Made by a program: the position numbers and the translations under genes. Below, piece by piece: positions 56,901-64,000 of a DNA stretch of 64,000 bases. The stretch's first letter is position 1. Each line of letters opens with the position of its first letter. The stretch is from Straminergon stramineum. Lineage: Eukaryota; Streptophyta; Bryopsida; Hypnales; Calliergonaceae. The DNA is taken from positions 16,184,501 through 16,248,500 of the forward strand of contig OY987273.1 of assembly GCA_963920665.1 (NCBI GenBank), written 5' to 3'. The notes below the pieces were generated by a model. It was not told the origin of the DNA, did not search any database, and saw nothing but the letters and a program-made list of their open reading frames with translations.

Positions 56901-59043
56901 CTTTTGTTTCTGTAGAAGCATCTTAGACAGAGGAAAAACCTAAAAGTTTAGGGCTCCCAATAGGCCATGGGAGTTCAATTATCGCATCCACGGCTTTGCC
57001 TTTGTAAAGAGGAAGAGAGAGTTCATCGCTCTCTTGAGTTGATTGACTTGCGTGTGATAAACTTGCTCTGCCATTCCATTGTTCAACTGCCTTCTCATTC
57101 TCCAATATCAACAATGTTTTGCGAAGCCGTTCTAACATCTCCTTAGATGTCTTCAAGTCCAATGCCAATTTCTCATTTGTAGCCTTTAGATCTTCATTCA
57201 TGAGCTTCAAAGTCTCATTTTCTTCCTGGAACCTCTTATTGTCATTGTTCAAGGTCCTCCAATAGACACAATTGGACACCGTTTCATATTGCTTCTACAA
57301 TATCTCATATTTTGCCTTGAGGTCATCATGGTCTTCCTTGGAATAACACACCTCCCTCAATTCTTGATTCTCTTGTTCAAGAAAAACAATATGCTGAAGC
57401 TCTTTCACTTTCTCATCCTGTAGTTTGTCTGCAAATTCGACAAACTTCCTAAAAGCCAAAGCACCATGTAAAATGGATGGCGTCATTTTAGAAAATGTAT
57501 CCATTATTTTTGCGTGGGCATGTGTCACTACAGCCACAATTCTAGTTGTACATAATAGTGAATAAGCCGTTCCAAACATCTTGCCAAATCCCATTGTTGC
57601 CTTGCTTGAAGTAGAATTGTGCCCTTCATTTGTAGTGTTTCCTTCATTACTCGTGCCACCTTCATTTCCATTGGCAGTTGCACCTTACCCAATTTCAAAT
57701 TGGTTCCATCGGAGGGGACATTGCAACAAATTCTCCAACTCTTCCAATGGAGGCATCTTTTGCAATGACTCTAAATCCTTCAGACCCAACAACACCAGCA
57801 ATGGATGGTCTTCCAAATTTGGTGTCTCTTCGTTGTTGTGGACAACAACCTCGTTCTCTGAGTCCATCCATGTACCTATTAGTTCACTAGGGTACTCTTC
57901 ATTCTTGTTTGGTAACGTTGGTACTTCATTTGTTGAGCTTTGAATTGGGCTTGGTCTTCTCGTTGAGTGAACGGGTGAAGGAACATTGAACATGATGTCT
58001 TTGGCATTGCTGTTCAAAAACCTATCAATAATATGTGTGTCGTAGCAATTTCTTCTATAAAATCCTCTTCCTTTTGCTTTCGTGGCTTCAACGTTGATCC
58101 ATGTTCCGTGGGACGAGGTGACTTTTTTGGAGTGTTCTCCACCCGCACCCCTTTTGTCACGTTTAGTGTAGGATTCAAATCTTTTGATGGAGTCCTAAAC
58201 CCCTCTCCCTCCACACCTACTGAAAAAAAAGTGCTCCTTGCTTTGGTGTTACATGGAGTACTTGACTCTACCGCCTTCTTTTATCCATGCACAACTTCCG
58301 CACTACGTACTTTGGATTGAAGAGGGATGTGAATGTGGTCAACATCATTCTTTGACGCGACATTTGCTTCATATGCTCTAGGGAATTGTGCCTTTGGATT
58401 GAATGTATCAAGAATGTCTTTCTAATGTTGACCAATTGCAAGTGGAACTGACGCTACCATAGAGTACATGCTCCAATCCACCTTGCGAGCCAAAATCTGT
58501 TCAACATGAACCATGCTTGCCAAGCTGTACTTAATTCTACCCTTGCTCATAGCCTTGTTTGGAAAAAGGGTTTGCCACACCTCCATGGAGCGATGGACAA
58601 AATGATCATTGAGACAATTTGCCGGTTTAAAATAATATTCACGAGTGTGAAGAGTGTGACAATCTCGAGGCCACAACTTCCCAATGTGATACATTTTTAT
58701 ATATTTTTTGCATAGTTTGAAGGTCTAGTACTCCACATCCTCCGTCTTCCAATCGATCTCCGCCTTGATGTTGACGTCATCCAAAATATCAAAACGCAAC
58801 TATTGTTCCACCCCCTCTGGTTTAGATCTTTTGTTGCTTTCAACTACAACACCATCCGCCCCTATCATGACTGCTTGATCGTTGAACGTCCCTTTGGAAC
58901 TTGAAGTTTCCATTTTCCAACTTCACACCCATGAACCAATTCTTAGAAAATAAAAAATGAATATCATGTTTACATGTCTGTAGGTAACCAAGGTAGTAAA
59001 TCCAATGTGTAATGAAAGATATTTGACTCCCACTCTCTACCAC
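53944..59043 (-). pseudogene. hAT second gene, RING-H2 protein (copy 2), interrupted by a solo LTR
   Basis: From the 3' end: a basic tail (DRAVMALKANKVDITLKKSE) is cut by the solo LTR, then LVGRAFILSKLEEATKVGF, matching copy 1. The RING-H2 finger at about 56,250-56,400 reads CFLCQGCFGPEG, QCRHTFHDFC, CLECHISLSP, followed by NRWTLPLDQGLHNFQNYLHW. Upstream come coiled coils (LNNDNKRFQEENETLKLMNE) and a Ser/Pro-rich linker. The N-terminal block (WPRDCHTLHTREYYFKPANC, then QILARKVDWSMYSMVASVPL) is absent from the visible part of copy 1. Stops and frameshifts are numerous. Conservation of ligands and flanking block in two diverged copies argues the protein mattered to the transposon. Confidence 0.75.
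54294..55585 (-). mobile_element. Solo LTR of a retrotransposon, 1,292 bp
   Basis: Read on the minus strand it begins TGTCACAACCC and ends GGGTGCGACA. It is flanked by a perfect 5-bp duplication CACAT (54,289-54,293 and 55,586-55,590). TG...CA ends, 5-bp duplication and lack of internal domains are those of a solo LTR left by LTR-LTR recombination. It splits the RING gene of hAT copy 2: the frame EDATIKKLMDDV is on one side and DRAVMALKANK on the other. The strand is the one giving the more LTR-like start and is tentative. Gypsy or Copia cannot be decided. Confidence 0.85.
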
Positions 59044-59059
59044 GTAGGAGCAACTAGCG

Positions 59060-59285
59060 CGTGAAGCAGTAGTAGCACATCTAACGTGGCAATGATGCCC
59101 AAATGGGAGAGTGAAAGTGAGGAGAAAGCCCGTGGCTGTCCACCAATATACCCATTTGCTTCCAGACCTAGAATAGGTCCAAGACCGGACCTATCTCAAA
59201 CCACATGGATGTGGCTTGAGCCAACGGACAGCCAACCCGACAGCGAGGCGGACAGCCCGACTACAACATACGAATGATTGCTTCA
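59060..59285. other. GC-rich block, possible right end region of hAT copy 2
   Basis: GC-rich sequence with GGACAGCCAACCCGACAGCG and GGCGGACAGCCCGAC, similar in style to the hAT subterminal DNA. Two short hairpins (GACCTAGAATAGGTCC; CTCAAACCACATGGATGTGG...TTGAG) are present. No clear TGTCAACCCTG terminus was found, so the end of copy 2 is unresolved. Confidence 0.4.
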
Positions 59286-59289
59286 ACTA

Positions 59290-62200
59290 GAGTAGCGATC
59301 CTTCCCACCAAATTTGAAAAATTTCAGGGACTTTGGAGGCCATGACGCATCAGATTCTCTTAAATACATTTTTCCAGCTAGTGAGATTCTTCTTGATACC
59401 CTACAATTACACAATTTCAGTATCCAATGTTTTTCCCTTTAATCAAGCATATTAGAAATATAAATAGAGAAGTTATGACAGGAATTCAAGTATGCATTTA
59501 GAGAGCTTGAAGTTTACTAGTTTAGGGTGAAACTCTTAACCCTAGATCCTAAACCCTACTAACCCTTGAACCCTTATCTACTCCATTTTAGCAAATGACA
59601 TCATTATTAGAAGATTGCAAATATGGGTTCAAAATTGAAAATTATTTGATTTATTTTGTATAAACTAGAGATGTTGGACAATGGAGATTGCAAAGGTTAT
59701 AAAATTAGAAAAGCTACAATATCATTGATGAATGATGAAGTGAAAGATTATAAGGTTGAAGGGTGAGATTGACTTAAGTATTTTGAATTCTCAAAGCTCC
59801 ATTGTTTCATCATTTAGCAAAATGGATTTCAACCATGTTTTAATGAATTTATTGTTTGATAGGATTTGATTAAAGTTCTTTTTAAACCCTAAATGCCCAA
59901 AGCACAAAATTCAAGTGTTCTAAAAACTTTGAAGTTAAATAAAATCGAACAAAAATACCAAATTGTTATTATTAATAGTTTATATTTTAATTATTTGTGG
60001 AAAATTGTTTTTGAAGTCTCATTTTAGGATCAACAAGGTGAACAAGCTGATCTTCTTATCTTAAAAATGAATGATTATGTTTTTTCTATTGAAGACTTTG
60101 TGCAAGGATGCCCATTGCAATCTTCAATTCCCGTAGTGTTGAGGGCTCTTGGAAATTAGCTCAAATACACTAGATCTAAGGTCTTTCAAGAAAAATCACT
60201 TTAGAAAATAGAAATTCATTTTAAAAAATCGAAGATGAGATTTTGATTTTTTAGATTTTTGAAAAGACATAGGTTCATTGGGTTTGTGCATGCTAACTTG
60301 CTAAGCCCTATAATTCTTTTTGTGATGAACTTTTGAGAATGTACATGCAAATAGAGAAATGAAGAATTTTCATATTTTTTACACCCTCATGATCAAGCAT
60401 TAAAATCTTTTATTCTGAAAGTGATATTATTATGGGTTTTTTTCCTATGTGATCTCTAACATGTCTAGTTTGAATTTGTACCATTACAATTCAAAAGGAA
60501 TTGGTATAATTTATTAAAATGTTGAGTTTGTGTTCAATTTAGAGCAAATTTCAAGAAGCTCCACACATGCCTTGGGCATGTAGGGGTTAACATAGAATGA
60601 TAGATAAACAAATCACCTTTCCTAGAAATCTAGAAATCTAAAATGTTATTGTCCTTTCAATCTTTATATGGGAGAGAAAGTTATAACACATTGACCCAAC
60701 TATACAACATTTGAAGAAGACTTGGTTTTTAACTTTTAGTTTGGCATTCACAAAAAAAATCCTCAAAGGACCTTAGATTTAAACCAAAAGATTTTTAAAA
60801 AGACGTATTTTTATGTACATAAAATGCTTTAAATCATTCCATCTTAGATTTGTTTTGCAAAACTTAGAGAGAACCTTAATTTCTAAGTGATCAAAGCATG
60901 TTCTAAATTAAATAATTTGTAGAATTCACTAGTTAATTCTTAAAGGACCAAGGCCATTTTTCTGTGAAAAAACACTCAAAACCGTCAATTCTGTTGTGTT
61001 CATGCTAGAGAACTAAAAGAATAATTTTTTTAGAATCTAATGGTAGGATCTTGTACTTTACTTGTCTCAAACCAAGTGGTAAAAATTTCAAGGTTTAGGG
61101 CGGTGCAAATCGAAATATATTAGCATTCAAAGTTATTTTTTCAAGGAGATGCTCATATTGACCGGAAAACAAGATTGTTCATAACTTTCACATCACCAAT
61201 GTACATGGAATGAATCAAAGCTTCACATGTAGACAAGAATATAATTTCTAAGAGCAAAAAATTTGAAGAATGTAATTTCAAATTTTTGTGAATTTATTTT
61301 TTTGCCCTTTGATATGAAAGTTATATTTAAGATGGCATAACTTTTGCTCCAAGACAACGATTGAAAGAAAAATTTATTCCCACAAAGGCACAAACCTAAT
61401 CCGTTTTTCTATCTTATAAGAAAGTTTTAAAAAGTTTCAATAAAAATTGAGGTCCTAGGAAGTAGGAACTTGCCCAAAATCCATTTTGTCCCCCAAGGGG
61501 ACAATGGTCCTTTAGGGGTAAACTCCATTTTAGGATGAATGATTTTTTGTCCTCACGCTCCCAAAAGACAGCACATTCATTGGCATAACAATCTCATAAT
61601 TCACATTAGCATCTATTAATTAGTTAGAATGTCCTAGAATCTTTAACCTATGTGTAGTGAACAAATTTTGTAAGAGTGAAACTTTGAGTGTCTTTGTTGA
61701 TATATTTAATTATTTTACACTTTGAACTCAATGTTTGATCATGCATTCATGTAGAGTTAGTAATTCTAAGCCCTTTAGTAAAAAAAGAATAAATTTCAAG
61801 CCCTCCATTATAATAAATAAAAATTGAAGTGAAAGGGGCTCAAAGTCTGCATAATTAATAAATATAAAAGTGAAATATGCAAAAATGGAAAACCATGTTT
61901 CATTCACTTTACATATCATAATGTTGCAAACTACATTGTTGAAGGCTTTAAAGATTCTTCCACACATTGTCATTTTCAGTTTGTCATGGTACTATAATAT
62001 AAGATGTAAAAAGTTAAATATTCCCTCACCCCTAAATTTAAAAAATAATTCTTTCGCTCTTCACTATTATTATTTATCAATGCTATATAACTAATGTAAG
62101 TGTCAATTTTGAGTGGTTTCTTATAAAACAATGGGTTGTGAACTAAAGGGGTTATGTGTTGCAAATAGAGTCATACTTCGTTTTTGGTGTTACAAACCTT

Positions 62201-62380
62201 AATATTTGTGGAAAAAATGATTTACAAGGAAGATGCACTTTAGATTTTCAATGAAAAAATTTGAAATGGGATTTGTAAGTTTAATTTGGATCCATCAAGT
62301 CTCTATTGAATTTGCTTTCCATCTTTCATTTTGTAGTTTGACTATTTGAACTTTGAAGATTCACTAACTATAAATTAGAA
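59290..62380. other. AT-rich spacer with dispersed repeats
   Basis: No gene is supported. It contains AACCCTAGATCCTAAACCCT (telomere-like words, about 59,540-59,575), one half of a direct-repeat pair (59,878-60,195) and the second copy of a dispersed repeat first seen at 15,290-15,425 (60,930-61,060). Confidence 0.4.
59878..60195. repeat. Direct repeat, left member
   Basis: Contains TTTGTGCAAGGATGCCCATT, AGTGTTGAGGGCTCTTGGAA and CTCATTTTAGGATCAA. All recur in the same order at 63,705-63,990 with moderate divergence. Confidence 0.65.
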
Positions 62381-62384
62381 GTGG

Positions 62385-62640
62385 AAGCCCCGTTTGCCCA
62401 CCACTTGTCTACCCATCGGCCTGTCCGTCGGGCGAACACACCTCCCATTTGCTCTAATCGTCCGGACTGTGCAATGTGATAGGCTGAGGCATTCTGGCCA
62501 CTGGATCTTCCCGTCTGCCATCCGCTCGTCCGATTCGGATAGCGATGTTAGTCTAGGCGGACAGTATAAAGGGAGGTGTGGATGGCTCAGTCTATACAAT
62601 TGTTTGCCTTTCGGAGTGGGTTGATCCAACGCCAATTGAT
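62385..62640. promoter_or_regulatory. GC-rich island with TATA motif
   Basis: GC content rises sharply. GTCCG/GGCGGACAG words resemble hAT subterminal DNA, so part may be an hAT remnant. GGACAGTATAAAGGGAGGTG near 62,562 has a TATA box in promoter-like context, about 220 bp upstream of the ATG at 62,788. Confidence 0.3.
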
Positions 62641-62787
62641 ATCTGTGCGCCCCTTCCGACTTGGAGTGTGATCAATTGTGAATGAATTAACTTAATTTAC
62701 TTATAATTTTTTAATCACCTTCTAAATTTTGAAATTTATAAACTTCTCATTCAATCTTTGGATTAAGAGACGACAAGACAGGTTACC

Positions 62788-62946
62788 ATGCCTTCTAAAG
62801 GAATTCCCAATCCTTTCAAAAAAAGTACAAAGGGGAAATCACAAGGCATGGATTGGGATACTTTTCTCAACGAATTCAAGGTAGCTGAAGAGGATGGCAA
62901 TATGAGCCCAAAACTTCAAATTGGTAATGATTTTCGAATTGTTTGA
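62788..62946 (+). CDS. Possible first exon, unknown protein
   Basis: The frame begins ATG after ACAGGTTACC and reads MPSKGIPNPFKKSTKGKSQG, MDWDTFLNEFKVAEEDGNMS, PKLQIG. It then either runs on seven codons to a TGA at 62,944-62,946 or splices at GTAATG (62,924). The composition is more protein-like than neighbouring frames, and a TATA motif lies upstream. No domain is recognised and no second exon was found, so this is tentative. Confidence 0.3.
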   Translation: MPSKGIPNPFKKSTKGKSQGMDWDTFLNEFKVAEEDGNMSPKLQIGNDFRIV

Positions 62947-62949
62947 ATC

Positions 62950-63704
62950 CTCCACATTGTTTGGCAGTATTGGCTTTCATGAAAAGCACTAAATCATGAC
63001 ATTATGAGAAGTGCAATTCTTTGTGTTGATGGTTGTTGGATTGGCAAGTTTTTGTTTTAAATTGTATGGTTTGTCAATAGATTATGTATGGTTGAAGATA
63101 TTGAAGAAGGCAATGTAAATGGAACCCTTAAACTTTTGTAAGTTTATCACTTCATTAGTTGAATTCAAATTAGCCTTTGAAGAACTATATTCCCCTCGGT
63201 GTTAAAATGAGCTTTGGTGAATTGGGGCGGTTTTCATGACTTCAATTAAGCCCATTTTTGGTTACAATTTGTGGAAGTTGTGCTTCAAATGGAATTATGA
63301 AATTTTAGGTAGGCATGTAGCCACATACAAGATGAATTTTCATTTTTCATTTTTTATCGTAAATTTCTAATAATTTTGTGAAGATAGAAAAATTCATAAG
63401 CTTTGTGGGAATATAATTTTTTTCCACTATCAATGGCTTGAACCCAAAGTTATGACTAAAGTGGCCAAGAAGCTCCTAATAGGGGACAAAAGCAGGAAAA
63501 ACAAATTTGAAAATCTCTGAAGTGGAAAAATACAATCTTTTTTTACAAAGAATATAATTTTGTCGATTTGAAAAGCTTTCATTCATTTAATTTAGACTCC
63601 TTCTGAGGAAGTTCTAGGCATTTAGAGGACTTACAACATCTTCATGAAAGATGATTTTTTTTTTTTTTTGTTTCTTTTGTAGACCCTTAAGTCAAATAGT
63701 CAAT
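62950..63704. other. AT-rich spacer, nothing recognised
   Basis: No coding signal was found on either strand. Confidence 0.4.
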
Positions 63705-63990
63705 TCTCCTCTTTAACCTCTAAATGCTGAAGGGAACAGATTATGGTGTTTCAAAAACTTGGAAGTTCAATAAAACATTAGAAACCAACCAAATTGCTAT
63801 TATTATTAGTTTATATTTTTGGAGAACTCTTTTTGAAGTCTAGTTTTAGGATCAAAAGGTTGATCTTAAAAATAAAGGATTATGATTTTTCTATTGAAGA
63901 TTTTGTGCAAGGATGCCCATTGCAATCTTGACTTCCTGTAGTGTTGAAGGCTCTTGGAAATGAGCCTCAAATACACTTGATCTTGGAGGC
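63705..63990. repeat. Direct repeat, right member
   Basis: Shares TTTTGTGCAAGGATGCCCAT, GTAGTGTTGAAGGCTCTTGG and AGTTTTAGGATCAA with 59,878-60,195 in the same orientation, about 3.8 kb apart. It may continue beyond the window. It could be a family of dispersed repeats or a decayed LTR pair. Confidence 0.6.
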
Positions 63991-64000
63991 AAAAACAGTA

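Noticed and set aside
53309..59285. Independent third hAT insertion at 52-59 kb
   Set aside because: The frame continuity across the TAGG junctions shows that the 23-25-kb and 52-53-kb transposase halves are one element, so no extra copy is needed.
1..64000. tRNA, rRNA or snRNA genes
   Set aside because: By eye I found no convincing cloverleaf, A/B box pair or rRNA core. A covariance-model search would be needed to exclude them.

Overview
The window looks like repeat-rich nuclear DNA from a land plant. The base composition is AT-rich. GT-AG introns are visible, as is an AGGGTTT-type leader. The gene families are typical of plants: a SUVR-type SET methyltransferase relic, hAT, CACTA and LTR elements, and a DUF7869-type DDE transposase. 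I cannot name the species; a bryophyte, lycophyte or fern would fit. I saw no intact host gene. Almost every coding stretch carries in-frame stops or frameshifts, most of the G-to-A/C-to-T type.

Layout. 0.4-1.3 kb: an hAT terminal remnant and a plus-strand exon of a cysteine-containing domain. 2.2-5.6 kb (perhaps up to 8.7 kb): a broken SUVR-like histone H3K9 methyltransferase on the minus strand, followed by a 174-bp CACTA foldback element at 7.2 kb. 9-19.9 kb: AT-rich spacer with two related foldback elements and minisatellites. 19.9-22.2 kb: a non-autonomous CACTA-like element with internal minisatellites.

22.3-59 kb is one nested stack. The base is an old hAT element (copy 2) whose transposase gene is split: its C-terminal half is at 23.2-25.5 kb and its N-terminal half at 52.2-53.3 kb. 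Between them sits a 26.7-kb insertion (25,509-52,206) with matching inverted ends (AACATCATATTCATTAAAAT...) and a 4-bp target duplication, TAGG. Removing it with one TAGG makes the hAT frame read straight through. The insertion carries a DUF7869-type transposase, a ~111-bp tandem array with a palindromic core, a 54-bp minisatellite, an 84-bp array with the same palindromic core, a ParB/Srx-like gene with further palindromes in and around it, an FCP1/NLI-like phosphatase, and a long hairpin near its right end. A second, complete hAT element (copy 1, 33,590-40,853, 8-bp duplication CTTAAAAC) has landed inside it. Copy 2 has also been hit by a solo LTR (54,294-55,585, 5-bp duplication CACAT).

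Both hAT copies carry two minus-strand genes in the same order: a BED/DUF659-type transposase with a very long charged tail, and a coiled-coil RING-H2 protein. The most novel candidate is the 26.7-kb insertion: a giant DNA transposon (about 19.4 kb without the nested hAT) that couples a DDE transposase, a ParB-like protein, an FCP1-like phosphatase and many copies of one palindromic site. 59.3-64 kb is AT-rich, with a diverged direct-repeat pair and one possible first exon at 62.8 kb.
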